Source: Firm-04 sp045596625
GTDB lineage: Bacteria; Bacillota; Clostridia; Oscillospirales; Ruminococcaceae
DNA length: 44,114 nt
Reading direction: 5' to 3'
NCBI GenBank assembly: GCA_045596625.1
Contig: JAZOCU010000030.1
Coordinates: forward strand, 1 to 44,114
Within the stretch, counting starts at the first letter, position 1, and the number at the start of each line of letters is the position of its first letter. Under the pieces are notes generated by a model that saw only the letters and a list, made by a program, of their open reading frames with translations, ran no database searches and was not told the origin of the DNA. A program made the translations under genes and the position numbers. Of this stretch, positions 8,615-17,420 are shown one piece after another.

Positions 8615-9373
8615 TCAGTAATCGGCAGAGAGAAGGGTTCCGCCGCAACCGCAGGTGCCCGAATCAAGAGCAGTGTTTCCCTGCGGTGAGAACTCCTCTG
8701 TCGGAAACGAAATGCGACTGAATACTTCACAGGGCGAATCTGTTTCGCAGGAGCAGGTTTTTTTCGGTACTGTATATGGATAGGCAGCAACCATCATAGT
8801 AACAGGTCTTGAAAGCTCGACGATAGAGAATACGCCAAGTGTCAGCAGTACGTTGCGGCGGCAGCAGCAGCCGGCATCCTCATGATTGGAGCACATACCG
8901 GAGATTCTGGTTTCCAATGCAATGGGATCTACGCACTGTACTGCGGCAGTGGGAAGATTGACGACCTCACAGCAGCTATTGGTCTCGCCGATGCGCATAC
9001 CGTTGCTGAAAAAGGTTTTGGTGTTGGATTCGCCGCCATAAAGAATCACGCTTTTGGCGGCAGTAGCGCAGCCGCGCAGCACGATGGGACAATCGCAGGC
9101 GCGCTCATAAGCCAACAGCTCGACACCGAAAGTAAATGTGAGATCCACGGAATAATATCCTCGGTTGAATGGGATCGGCTCCACATTCATACAGATGTTT
9201 TCAATGGATACACAGCGGGTCTTGACTAAGGTAATAGACTGCGGAAGCTCACCGCATTCCAATGTGACCTGAACATTGGTGATGCAGTCTTTATCGCTGC
9301 AGCTGTCAAAGACACGATCCACTTTCATTGGTACGATATTGCAGGCGGCATCGTTCGGGTTGTATTCGCTCAT
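8615..9373 (-). CDS. cysteine-rich conserved hypothetical protein (FDSCSDKDC motif)
   Basis: A 252-residue protein of unknown function with 21 cysteines by my count, no signal peptide and no membrane helix. Cysteines cluster in FDSCSDKDC (about 22-30), ACDCP, SCCE, GCCCRR, TCSCE and GTCGCGG near the C-terminus. In between are beta-strand-like stretches (ITLVKTRCVSIENICMNVEP). From memory, proteins with an FDSCSDKDC start occur widely as hypotheticals in Clostridia, but I know no function. The spacing suggests structural cysteines or metal binding rather than a redox CxxC enzyme. The start ATG follows AGGAGG. It lies 99 nt downstream of hisE with no clear terminator, so read-through from hisIE is possible. 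Confidence 0.7.
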   Translation of the reverse strand: MSEYNPNDAACNIVPMKVDRVFDSCSDKDCITNVQVTLECGELPQSITLVKTRCVSIENICMNVEPIPFNRGYYSVDLTFTFGVELLAYERACDCPIVLRGCATAAKSVILYGGESNTKTFFSNGMRIGETNSCCEVVNLPTAAVQCVDPIALETRISGMCSNHEDAGCCCRRNVLLTLGVFSIVELSRPVTMMVAAYPYTVPKKTCSCETDSPCEVFSRISFPTEEFSPQGNTALDSGTCGCGGTLLSADY

Positions 9374-9472
9374 AGAAATTCCTCCTGTGGCTAGAATTGG
9401 GAATTCCGCAGCGGAAAGCGGCAGAATCCTCTTTCACAATATATTCACCACAGCAGGATTTTGTGCAGGTTT

Positions 9473-9811
9473 TCAGGTGTTCTTATCAACTGTATGGAAT
9501 GTTTTAAGATTGCCGATCTTTTCGTTGCGTTCGTTGAGGATTTCCTCTACCACGCTCCACTCAAGACCTTGATTGGCAGCAAGCACCATCAGATGATAGA
9601 TCAGATCGTTGATCTCATTGGCAAGCTCATGCACATCATTATTTTTCGCAGCGATGATGGTTTCAGAGGCTTCTTCTCCGACCTTTTTGCAGATTTTATC
9701 CACGCCCTTATCGAACAGATAACAGGTATAGGAATTGGATTCGGCGGTACCATTATCATAAGCGGCCTTACGAGCCTTGATTACCTCAAAAATCTCTTGA
9801 TAAACAGTCAT
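9473..9811 (-). CDS. hisE: phosphoribosyl-ATP pyrophosphatase
   Basis: Second step of histidine synthesis: phosphoribosyl-ATP to phosphoribosyl-AMP plus pyrophosphate. At 112 residues it is a MazG-like all-helical domain with the metal-binding pattern KKVGEEASETIIAA and a following NEINDLIYHLMVL. It overlaps hisI by 4 nt (ATGA), which implies translational coupling. In many bacteria hisI and hisE are fused; here they are separate genes. Standalone length is normal. Confidence 0.95.
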   Translation of the reverse strand: MTVYQEIFEVIKARKAAYDNGTAESNSYTCYLFDKGVDKICKKVGEEASETIIAAKNNDVHELANEINDLIYHLMVLAANQGLEWSVVEEILNERNEKIGNLKTFHTVDKNT

Positions 9812-10164
9812 TGTACATTCTCCTTTGCATCGTGATAGAGTTCCTTGAAAAAGCAGCTGTATTCACCGGTATGGCAGGCAACACCAGTTTGCCTGACATT
9901 GACCAGCAGGGTATCGTCATCGCAATCGGCAAAGATGGAAACGACCTTTTGCAGATGGCCGCTGGTAGCACCCTTATTCCAGTATTCTTGTCTGGAACGG
10001 CTCCAGAACCAGGTGTAACCTGTTTCGAGGGTACGTTTTAAGCTTTCCTTGTTCATATAGGCAAGCATCAGTACGGTTTGGGTATCCACCTCATAGCAGA
10101 TGGCAGGGATCAGTTCACTTTTCTGAAAGAAACGGTCGAGATTGTTCAGATCAATTTGAATCAT
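9808..10164 (-). CDS. hisI: phosphoribosyl-AMP cyclohydrolase
   Basis: Third step of histidine synthesis: opens the purine ring of phosphoribosyl-AMP, a zinc enzyme. The 118-residue protein shows MLAYMNKESLKRTLETG, the TWFWSRSRQEYWNKGATSGH core, the Asp metal site in ADCDDDTLLV, and zinc ligands in QTGVACHTGEYSCFF. I take the ATG at 10164, which has AAGGAG 7 nt upstream; an upstream in-frame codon at 10191 lacks a ribosome site. Its own promoter (10207-10235) makes hisI-hisE a unit separate from the main his operon, from which it is parted by the MATE gene. Confidence 0.95.
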   Translation of the reverse strand: MIQIDLNNLDRFFQKSELIPAICYEVDTQTVLMLAYMNKESLKRTLETGYTWFWSRSRQEYWNKGATSGHLQKVVSIFADCDDDTLLVNVRQTGVACHTGEYSCFFKELYHDAKENVQ

Positions 10165-10206
10165 TGTGATACTCCTTGTAAAATTATTCAAACGACATCA
10201 TCTTAC

Positions 10207-10235
10207 AGTATAGCATATCCCCAATATTTTTGCAA
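10207..10235 (-). promoter_or_regulatory. promoter of hisI-hisE
   Basis: Minus strand TTGCAA (10230-10235), 17-bp spacer, TATACT (10207-10212). It lies 43 nt upstream of the hisI start. Unlike the hisZ promoter it shows no tandem 8-bp repeat, so the two his units may be regulated differently. Confidence 0.75.
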
Positions 10236-10341
10236 GCGGTTTCCATAGAAACATATGGGGGTTTCACAGGAGCACAGAGCGTTGTCTTCAGTCTGTTGCC
10301 TCAAAGGTCTCTTCCGGCATGACAAAGCAAATCAGCCGGAA

Positions 10342-10378
10342 AAGCAATACGCACATCGAAACGATGGGCGTATTGCTT
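10342..10378 (-). terminator. hairpin terminator after the MATE gene
   Basis: Perfect 11-bp stem AAGCAATACGC / GCGTATTGCTT with an inner CATC/GATG pairing, beginning 14 nt after the MATE stop. Only about four T follow on the minus strand, so termination strength is uncertain. Confidence 0.6.
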
Positions 10379-10392
10379 GAGTATCTTTTATA

Positions 10393-11796
10393 TTAAATTT
10401 CTGCTGTTTCTGTGGGTGTAGAAACGATATTGGAAAGCCATACGCCTTTTTTGATCAGCACAAAGCCGATCACACATTTGATCAGTTCTATGGCTTGGCA
10501 GCAGAAATATACGGTGAGGATCGACAGCGAGGTGAAATGCGCCAGGCAATAGGCAAGAGGAACGATGATCCCCCATGAAAAACCGCAGTCGAATAAAAAG
10601 GTAATGACGGTTTTACCGCCGGAACGCAGTGTAAAATAGGTGGCGTGCAGGATCCCGTGGATCGGCATGAGCATTGCGCTGATAAGGATGAAGGCGGTTG
10701 CCAGAGAACGGACATCCTCGGTAGTATTATAAGCCTGGGGGAATATGCCGGAAAAGCAAGCCATCAGCGCACCCAATACAATACACATTCCGCCGGAAAA
10801 CCAGATCAGACGAGGTGCCGCAAATTTTGCACTTTTCAGATCATTGGCGCCCAACAGCTGTCCGATGACCACAGAAACACCCGATCCAAAGGCGATAAAC
10901 AAGACATTAAACAGATTCACTACGGTATTGGCAATATTCAATCCTGCTACCACATCAATACCACGTATGGAATAGCACTGCACCAGTGTTGCGACACCGG
11001 CTGACCACAAGCATTCATTTGCAGTCAGCGGAATCAGTCCTTTGATCAGAATCCGTTTTCGAAGCATTCCGGGAATATAAAGAGAGCGATAGAGCTTTTC
11101 CATAAAGGGCAGCCGTTTTTTATGGGTGTGTGCCCATATGATCACGATGCCGGCTTGTATGAAGCGTGCAAAGACGGTAGCATAGGCAGCACCCTTTACA
11201 CCCAGTACAGGAAATGGCCCGATTCCAAAAATCAGCAGATAATTGAGTACGGTATTGAGAATCACCGCGATAATGCCGGCTACCATAGGCGGTGTAGCGA
11301 TGCCGCCTTCCCGCAGGGTACTGGCATAGATCTGCTCCAGTGTAAAAGGCACCAGCCCTACCAGCATGATCGCGAGATATTCTTTGGCAAAGAAGAAGGT
11401 TTTTTCCAGATCAATGCCTTTATCTGCATCATGCAGATACATGGTGATCAACGGATCACCCAGTAATAAAAATACCAGAATACCGAGTATCGTGACCAAT
11501 AAAGCGCTTTGCATCTTAAACCGGAAGGTATATCGTACACCGTCATGATCCTCTTTGCCAAAGAACTGTGCACAAAAAATGCCGGCACCGGATATGACAC
11601 CGAAAATGGTGATGTTGAATACAAACATAAGCTGATTGACAATGGCAACACCGGACATTTCTTCAGTGCCGACTTGTCCTACCATAATGTTATCAATGAG
11701 CGCTACAAAATTGGTGATGAGATTTTGTATGGTGATCGGGATGGCGATGAGCAGTGTGCGTTTATAAAACTGCCATGCGCCGGATTGTCGTTTCAT
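10393..11796 (-). CDS. MATE-family multidrug/toxin efflux transporter
   Basis: Twelve-helix cation-coupled exporter, 467 residues. The N-terminus (KRTLLIAIPITIQNLITNFVALIDNIMVGQVGTEEMSGVAIVNQL) is the MATE signature of the NorM/DinF superfamily. The second half repeats the pattern (ECLWSAGVATLVQCYSIRGIDVVAGLNIANTVVNLF). The ATG at 11796 is preceded by AAGGAGG; a longer reading frame to 11823 lacks a site. It sits between hisF and hisIE, separated from both by terminator-like hairpins, so it is probably its own unit. An imperfect palindrome (ATACA-N11-TGTAT) lies upstream. The substrate cannot be inferred. No histidine link is evident besides position. Confidence 0.9.
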   Translation of the reverse strand: MKRQSGAWQFYKRTLLIAIPITIQNLITNFVALIDNIMVGQVGTEEMSGVAIVNQLMFVFNITIFGVISGAGIFCAQFFGKEDHDGVRYTFRFKMQSALLVTILGILVFLLLGDPLITMYLHDADKGIDLEKTFFFAKEYLAIMLVGLVPFTLEQIYASTLREGGIATPPMVAGIIAVILNTVLNYLLIFGIGPFPVLGVKGAAYATVFARFIQAGIVIIWAHTHKKRLPFMEKLYRSLYIPGMLRKRILIKGLIPLTANECLWSAGVATLVQCYSIRGIDVVAGLNIANTVVNLFNVLFIAFGSGVSVVIGQLLGANDLKSAKFAAPRLIWFSGGMCIVLGALMACFSGIFPQAYNTTEDVRSLATAFILISAMLMPIHGILHATYFTLRSGGKTVITFLFDCGFSWGIIVPLAYCLAHFTSLSILTVYFCCQAIELIKCVIGFVLIKKGVWLSNIVSTPTETAEI

Positions 11797-11878
11797 TCCG
11801 TTCCTCCTTGAGGTAAAAAGCATAGGATACAGTTATGTATAGTGTATGCAATTGATCGTTTTCCATGCATAGACGCAG

Positions 11879-11905
11879 AAAAAAGCCCGTGGGTACGGGC
11901 TTTTT
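11879..11905 (-). terminator. Rho-independent terminator after hisF
   Basis: Minus strand AAAAAGCCCGT-ACCC-ACGGGCTTTTTT starting 2 nt after the hisF stop codon, a compact GC stem with a T-run. It ends the main his operon. Confidence 0.93.
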
Positions 11906-11907
11906 GT

Positions 11908-12663
11908 TTATCTTACAATGATTCCCTTACTGCGGCAGTCCTCCTTGACCTGAGCCACGGTCAATTCACCGAAGTGGAACAAGGAAGCGGCCAAAGCCGC
12001 AGTGGCGTTGGTTTTTTGAAATGCCGTAGCGAAATCAGAAAGCTTACCGGCGCCGCCGCTTGCGATGACGGGAATGGTTACATTGGCACAAACAGCCTGT
12101 AGCATTTCCAGATCAAAACCGCCGCGGACGCCATCGGTATCAATGGAATTGAGACAGATCTCACCTGCACCTCTTGCCTGAATTTCTCGTACCCATTCAA
12201 TCAGGTCGATTTGCATATCGATTCTGCCGCCATTGACATAAACGGTATAGCCGCCTTTTCCGTTGCGTTTGGCATCAATGCCAACGACGATACACTGAGA
12301 ACCGAACAGTTCCGCACCCTCAGAGATCAGTGCGGGATTTTTCACGGCTGAAGAATTGATGCTGATTTTATCGGCACCGGCGCGCAGCGTATCCCGCATA
12401 TCAGATACAGAGGCAATACCGCCGCCTACGGTAAGGGGAATAAACACCTGTTTTGCGGTTTCCCGTACGACATCCAAAAAAACGCCTCTGCCTTCATGTG
12501 AGGCAACGATATCATAGAACACCAGCTCATCGGCACCTTGACGGTTGTATTCGGCAGCGCAGGCAATAGGATCTCCGACATCCTTTACGCCCTCAAAATT
12601 GACGCCTTTAACGACTTTTCCGTGGCGTACATCCAGACAAGGGATAATTCTTTTTGCAAGCAT
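11908..12663 (-). CDS. hisF: imidazole glycerol phosphate synthase, cyclase subunit
   Basis: With HisH forms IGP synthase: ammonia plus PRFAR gives IGP and AICAR. The 251-residue (beta/alpha)8 barrel carries both catalytic aspartates, in CLDVRHGKVVKG (Asp11) and GIDAKRNGKGGY, and the phosphate loops VGGGI and ASGGAG. The start follows AAAGGAG. It lies 19 nt downstream of hisA-GNAT, is the last gene of the operon, and is followed at once by a terminator. Confidence 0.97.
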   Translation of the reverse strand: MLAKRIIPCLDVRHGKVVKGVNFEGVKDVGDPIACAAEYNRQGADELVFYDIVASHEGRGVFLDVVRETAKQVFIPLTVGGGIASVSDMRDTLRAGADKISINSSAVKNPALISEGAELFGSQCIVVGIDAKRNGKGGYTVYVNGGRIDMQIDLIEWVREIQARGAGEICLNSIDTDGVRGGFDLEMLQAVCANVTIPVIASGGAGKLSDFATAFQKTNATAALAASLFHFGELTVAQVKEDCRSKGIIVR

Positions 12664-12682
12664 ATTGCTACTCCTTTATCTA

Positions 12683-13846
12683 TCATTCGGGATCGTATCG
12701 GATCATATCGGAAAGTGCAAGATTTCGATAGTTAAGATCTTCACGCAATGTAAAGCCCTGCTGTTCCCAAAACGCATTTCCGAGCTGATTCCGCTTGAAT
12801 GCGACCAGTGCGACCTTATGGATACCCTCTTTTCGCATTGCATCCAGACATACTTCAACCAGCTTGCTGCCGATTCCTCTACGTCTGCAGGATTCGGACA
12901 CTGCCATATGCTGGATATAACCGCGTCTGCCGTCATGTCCCGCAAGCACAGCGCCGATCAGTTGACCGTGTTCTTCTGCGATAAATGAAGTGGTTGGATT
13001 GCGTTTGAGATATTTTGCAACGCCTTCTTCGGAATCATCCAGATTGTTCAGACCATTGCCGCAGGAAACCCAGAGCGCATACAGTGCCGGATAATCTTCG
13101 ATCTGCATCGGGCGGATTTGCAGTGTTTCTGCTGTCTGAATTGCCTCTGCAAGATCCAGCGTGCCTTGGTAGATGGATTTTCCGCAGATCGTTCCATAAA
13201 GCCCCAGATCTTTGCACGTAATAATATCGGCAATGGTATGTACACCGCCGCTGGCAATGATATTGCACCGGCCGGCAGTGGCATCAGCAAGTGCTTTGAG
13301 CTGTTGTGCATTGACACCTGAAAGCGTACCGTCTTTTGAGATGTCGGTGAAGATGAAATAGCGCACACCCACACCGATCATTTCTTGGGCAAGATCAATA
13401 TAGTTGACATCAGAAGTTTCAAGCCAGCCTTCGGTAGCTACCATTTCGTTTTTGGCATCAATGCCCACTACGATTTTTTCGCTGCCGAATTCCTTGACGG
13501 CATCGGCTACAAGCTTTGGATTCTTCAGTGCAACCGAGCCCAGAATGACACGTGCAATTCCAAGATCAAGATATGCCCGAATGGTTTCCAATGTACGAAT
13601 GCCGCCGCCAACCTCAACTTTGAGGTTAGTATTCTGAGCAATATTCTTATAGATTTCTGTGTTCACAGGATATCCTGCTTTGGCACCGTCCAGATCCACC
13701 ATATGGATCCATTGTGCGCCGGCTTGTTCAAAGGAACGAGCTGTTTCCAGCGGATCGGCAGCAACCTTTTGTGCAGTTGCATAATCGCCTTGATAAAGCC
13801 GTACACACTGTCCTTTATGGATATCGATTGCAGGTAAAATAAACAT
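12683..13846 (-). CDS. hisA: HisA isomerase fused to a C-terminal GNAT acetyltransferase domain
   Basis: Residues 1-240 are a complete HisA: ProFAR isomerase of histidine synthesis, with catalytic aspartates in PAIDIHKGQCVRL (Asp8) and GIDAKNE (Asp130), and phosphate sites VGGGIRT and ASGGVH. From about residue 242 a full GNAT N-acetyltransferase follows with no linker: it begins IRPMQIEDYPALYALW, has the substrate-side DDSEEGVAKYLKRNP, and the acetyl-CoA loop CRRRGIGSKLV (320-330). Total 387 residues against about 240 for ordinary HisA. The frame is open across the joint near 13126 and I see no ribosome site there. The acceptor of the acetyl group is unknown. Start overlaps the hisH stop by 1 nt (TAATG). 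Confidence 0.95.
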   Translation of the reverse strand: MFILPAIDIHKGQCVRLYQGDYATAQKVAADPLETARSFEQAGAQWIHMVDLDGAKAGYPVNTEIYKNIAQNTNLKVEVGGGIRTLETIRAYLDLGIARVILGSVALKNPKLVADAVKEFGSEKIVVGIDAKNEMVATEGWLETSDVNYIDLAQEMIGVGVRYFIFTDISKDGTLSGVNAQQLKALADATAGRCNIIASGGVHTIADIITCKDLGLYGTICGKSIYQGTLDLAEAIQTAETLQIRPMQIEDYPALYALWVSCGNGLNNLDDSEEGVAKYLKRNPTTSFIAEEHGQLIGAVLAGHDGRRGYIQHMAVSESCRRRGIGSKLVEVCLDAMRKEGIHKVALVAFKRNQLGNAFWEQQGFTLREDLNYRNLALSDMIRYDPE

Positions 13847-14451
13847 TAAAGCATTCCTCCGAAATTTCGCAGCATTTGCAGTCCCTGCTCACCGGATTTT
13901 TCGGGATGGAACTGTGCGCCGTAAACGTAGCTGCCATCGGTGATCAAGGCAGGAATTTTTCCGTCATAATCGGCATACGCAATGATGTTCTTATCCTCGC
14001 AGAACGCTTGATAAGAGTGGACAAAATAGGTATACATGGGCGTTTCGATGCCTTTCAGCAGCGGACAATTCTGCTGTGTAACCACCAGTTCGTTCCAGCC
14101 CATATGGGGAATGATGACACGCTGCGAGGGAATTTTGTGGACTTCACCATGGATGAGTCCCAATCCCTTGCAGGGCATTACCTCATCACTTTCCTCAAGC
14201 AGCATCTGCATTCCGAGACAGATGCCCAACAGAGGCTTTTTCTTGGATTCTGCACGGATCACCTCTGTCAGTCCACTTTTCTCCAGCATTTGCATTCCGG
14301 CAGGAAAAGCACCCACACCCGGAAGGATCAGTCCATCAGCAGCCAGCAGATCGGCAGGATCTTTCGTAAGCTTATGCTCCATTCCCAGATAATTCAGTGC
14401 ATTGCAGACACTGAACAGGTTGCCTGCGCCGTAATCAATGACAGCAATCAT
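13846..14451 (-). CDS. hisH: imidazole glycerol phosphate synthase, glutaminase subunit
   Basis: Class I glutamine amidotransferase supplying ammonia to HisF. The 201-residue protein has the nucleophile Cys78 in LLGICLGMQML, and His182 and Glu184 in AQFHPEKS. The ATG at 14451 follows AAAGGAG and overlaps the hisB stop by 4 nt; the stop overlaps the hisA start by 1 nt, so hisB-hisH-hisA are translationally coupled. Confidence 0.97.
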   Translation of the reverse strand: MIAVIDYGAGNLFSVCNALNYLGMEHKLTKDPADLLAADGLILPGVGAFPAGMQMLEKSGLTEVIRAESKKKPLLGICLGMQMLLEESDEVMPCKGLGLIHGEVHKIPSQRVIIPHMGWNELVVTQQNCPLLKGIETPMYTYFVHSYQAFCEDKNIIAYADYDGKIPALITDGSYVYGAQFHPEKSGEQGLQMLRNFGGML

Positions 14452-15032
14452 GATAATACTCCTTTGGTTGATAAAACACTGCCATCCTCATTTTCACGAA
14501 TTGCAGTCTTGAGTGCATGCGCAAATGCTTTGAAGAGCGCTTCACACTTATGATGATCATTGCTGCCGTACAGCATATTCAGATGCAAGGTGATACCGGC
14601 ATTGACTGCTACGGCACGGAAGAATTCTTCGGTCAGACAAGCATCATAGCCACCGATCATGGCATTGGTAAAGCTGCCTTGAAATACCAGATAAGGGCGG
14701 TTGGACAGATCCATTGCACAGAAGGAGAGTGCTTCATCCATGGGGATATATGCACTGCCGTAGCGTGCAATGCCGGATTTATCGCCCAGTGCCTCAGCAA
14801 GCGCCTGTCCCAATGCGATACCGGTATCTTCGACGGTATGATGCCCGTCTACTTCCAAGTCGCCAACAGTACGGATGTCCATACTGATCCCGCTGTGCCG
14901 TGCAAGAGCAGTCAGCATATGATCAAAGAATCCGATGCCGGTAGTAATATTGCTGTTGCCCTTGCCATCCATAGAAAGAGAAACAGTGATCTGTGTTTCT
15001 TTGGTGTTCCGTGTGATCGTTGCAGTTTTCAT
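14448..15032 (-). CDS. hisB: imidazoleglycerol-phosphate dehydratase
   Basis: Dehydrates IGP to imidazole acetol phosphate, a manganese enzyme forming a 24-mer. The 194-residue monofunctional form shows GIGFFDHMLTALARH, DGHHTVEDTGIALGQAL, a second metal repeat SNDHHKCEALFKAFAHAL, and the terminal RENEDGSVLSTKG. There is no HisN phosphatase domain. I pick the ATG at 15032, where GGAGGTG is 9 nt upstream; an upstream in-frame codon at 15089 has no site and would overlap hisC. Confidence 0.96.
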   Translation of the reverse strand: MKTATITRNTKETQITVSLSMDGKGNSNITTGIGFFDHMLTALARHSGISMDIRTVGDLEVDGHHTVEDTGIALGQALAEALGDKSGIARYGSAYIPMDEALSFCAMDLSNRPYLVFQGSFTNAMIGGYDACLTEEFFRAVAVNAGITLHLNMLYGSNDHHKCEALFKAFAHALKTAIRENEDGSVLSTKGVLS

Positions 15033-15054
15033 AGTAACAAGCACCTCCCTGACA

Positions 15055-16110
15055 TCAATCTTTGGGCTGGAGGATATTTTCCAGCGCATTCAGAAGCAAT
15101 GTATGCTCACGTCGTGTACCGCAGCAGATCCGCAGACCATTGGGGAAGCAGCGTACTGCGATTCCCTGTTCCAGCAAAGCCTGATGGATCTCCCGGGCAT
15201 AGGCGGTTTTGATAAATACAAAATTGGTACGGGGTGCATAAACGGTTTCCAGCAATGCAGGATACCGCTTGGCCAGTGCGGAAATGGCTGCATAGAGCCG
15301 CTGTGTTTGCAGGATAATCTCATCGCGGCAATGCTGCAGCAGATCTTTTTCACTGAGCACAGTTGCTGCGATGATCTGGCTGATGGCATCGCAGTTATAG
15401 GGAGATTTGGCTGCACGCAGCAGACCGGTCATTTTCGGATTTGTCACAGCAAAGCCCATACGGGCGGCAGCAAGTCCTACTGCTTTGGAGCAGGTACGCA
15501 AAATGATCAGATTGTCATAATCATTGACCCAATCCATGACCGATTGATCCCAGAAATCCATATATGCTTCATCCAGAATCACAAGACAGGACACTGCATC
15601 CAGCAGACGCTTGATCTCATTGCGGGGCAGTCCCAAAGAGGTGGGGTTGCAGGGGTTGGAGAAGATCACAGCATCGGCATTTTGACAAGCAGCGATCAAT
15701 GCATCCACATCAATCTGCATATGATCGCTTTTCAGCACCGGAATGTTCTCAACTTCATACAGTGAGGCGTAAAACCGATACATGGAAAAATCATGCGAAA
15801 GGGTTACGATTTTGCTGCCTGCCTTCAAAAAACAGCTGGTGAGGATCGAGATCAGCTCATCGGAGCCATTTCCGGCAGTGACACAATCCACAGGTACATT
15901 GTAATAGGAAGCAAAGGCTTCAATGGCAGGCGTTGCCAGCGGATCGGGATAGCGGTTAAAATCGATTTCCTCGATGCGATCGGCGATTTTGGCTTTCAGC
16001 ACCAAGGGAAGATCAAAATAGGATTCATTGGCATCCAGCCGCACAGTATAATTGCCCGTAATGGGATCATAGGGTTTGAGTGCGGTGAGTTTTTCGGGTA
16101 ATTGCAACAT
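15055..16110 (-). CDS. hisC: histidinol-phosphate aminotransferase
   Basis: PLP enzyme converting imidazole acetol phosphate and glutamate to histidinol phosphate. The 351-residue protein (fold-type I) contains RLDANES near the N-terminus, VTAGNGSDELI, SNPCNPTSLGL, LDEAYMDF and the PLP lysine Lys209 in LRTCSKAVGLAAARMG. Length is typical. It lies 26 nt downstream of hisD and 22 nt before hisB. Confidence 0.95.
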   Translation of the reverse strand: MLQLPEKLTALKPYDPITGNYTVRLDANESYFDLPLVLKAKIADRIEEIDFNRYPDPLATPAIEAFASYYNVPVDCVTAGNGSDELISILTSCFLKAGSKIVTLSHDFSMYRFYASLYEVENIPVLKSDHMQIDVDALIAACQNADAVIFSNPCNPTSLGLPRNEIKRLLDAVSCLVILDEAYMDFWDQSVMDWVNDYDNLIILRTCSKAVGLAAARMGFAVTNPKMTGLLRAAKSPYNCDAISQIIAATVLSEKDLLQHCRDEIILQTQRLYAAISALAKRYPALLETVYAPRTNFVFIKTAYAREIHQALLEQGIAVRCFPNGLRICCGTRREHTLLLNALENILQPKD

Positions 16111-16136
16111 AGTTTCAGCATCCTTCCTTAGCGCGC

Positions 16137-17420
16137 TTACTCAAAACGTACTGCAACCGCATTGGCATGAGCGGTCAGACCCTCTTTGTTGGCAATGCAG
16201 AGAATATCATCCTTTGCGGAGCGAAGTGCTTCTTCCGTATAATAAATATAGCTGGAACGCTTCACAAAGCTGTATACAGACAAGGGCGAGAAGAATCTTG
16301 CTGTGCCGGAGGTAGGCAGAACATGGTTGGGACCTGCATAGTAATCACCCAGCGGCTCAGAAGCATAAGCACCTAAGAACACAGAGCCTGCATTATCCAG
16401 CTTGCCGATATATTCCAGCGGATTTTCCATAAGTACTTCCAAGTGCTCGGGCGCGATCTCGTTGGCAAGTGCGACAGCCTGTGCATTGCTGTTGCAGATG
16501 AGGATTGCACCGTAATCGGCAAGTGATTTTTTTATGATCTCAGCACGGGAGAGATATTGCAGCTGACGCTCGATTTCGGCACAGGTTTCTGCTGCCACAC
16601 GTTCGCTGGTGGTAACGAGGATCGAAGAAGCCAATACATCGTGCTCTGCTTGGGACATCAGATCGGCTGCTACAAATTTAGGATCCGCAGAATCATCTGC
16701 CATTACTAAGATCTCACTGGGACCTGCTACCATATCAATATCCACTACGCCGTAAAGCAGACGCTTTGCGGTTGCAACATAAATATTGCCGGGGCCTACG
16801 ATTTTATCCACACGAGGAATGGATTCTGTTCCATATGCGAGTGCTGCCACAGCCTGAGCACCGCCCATCAGGAAAACACGATCCACACCGCACAGCGAAG
16901 CGGCAACCAGAATATCGGGATTGGGCTTGCCATCCTTGCCGGGAGGCGTTACCATGATCAGCTCACCAACGCCTGCGATCTTTGCGGGAATGGCATTCAT
17001 CAATACGCTGGAAGGATATGCTGCGGTACCGCCGGGCACATACAGTCCCACACGGGCAAGACCGCGCAGTCTTTGTCCCAGCATCACACCGTCATCACGG
17101 GTATTGATAAAGCCTTGTTCTTTTTGCCGATTGTGAAAATCGGCGATGTTTTCGATGGCATTGAGCAAAGCTTCTACAAATGCAGGATCGGCTTTTTCCA
17201 GCGCATCGGCAATGGTATCGGCATCGACCTCAAAGGTTTCGGGACATTTGCCGTCGAATTTTTCGGTATAGGCACGCACAGCTGCATCGCCATTCTGACG
17301 TACATTTTCCAGAATATCGGTAACGGCATTGACCACAGCAGGATCGGGAGCGGTGCTGCGGCTGCGTAAAGTCTCTAAAAAGCGGAGCTCATCGGTTCCG
17401 TTGCAGCGAATCATTTGCAT
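16137..17420 (-). CDS. hisD: histidinol dehydrogenase
   Basis: Zinc- and NAD-dependent four-electron oxidation of histidinol to histidine. The protein (427 residues from this start) has GLYVPGGTAAYPSSVLMNAIPA, VGPGNIYVATAKR, MVAGPSEILVMAD, the zinc-site region SQAEHDVLASSI and the late PNHVLPTSGTARF. Two starts compete: TTG at 17441 and ATG at 17420. The strong ribosome site AAAGGAGG sits 12 nt before the TTG, and 33 nt before the ATG with a GGTTTCC/GGAAACC hairpin between. I prefer the ATG because the sequence that follows fits the family start, but the TTG would add only seven residues. Confidence 0.93.
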   Translation of the reverse strand: MQMIRCNGTDELRFLETLRSRSTAPDPAVVNAVTDILENVRQNGDAAVRAYTEKFDGKCPETFEVDADTIADALEKADPAFVEALLNAIENIADFHNRQKEQGFINTRDDGVMLGQRLRGLARVGLYVPGGTAAYPSSVLMNAIPAKIAGVGELIMVTPPGKDGKPNPDILVAASLCGVDRVFLMGGAQAVAALAYGTESIPRVDKIVGPGNIYVATAKRLLYGVVDIDMVAGPSEILVMADDSADPKFVAADLMSQAEHDVLASSILVTTSERVAAETCAEIERQLQYLSRAEIIKKSLADYGAILICNSNAQAVALANEIAPEHLEVLMENPLEYIGKLDNAGSVFLGAYASEPLGDYYAGPNHVLPTSGTARFFSPLSVYSFVKRSSYIYYTEEALRSAKDDILCIANKEGLTAHANAVAVRFE

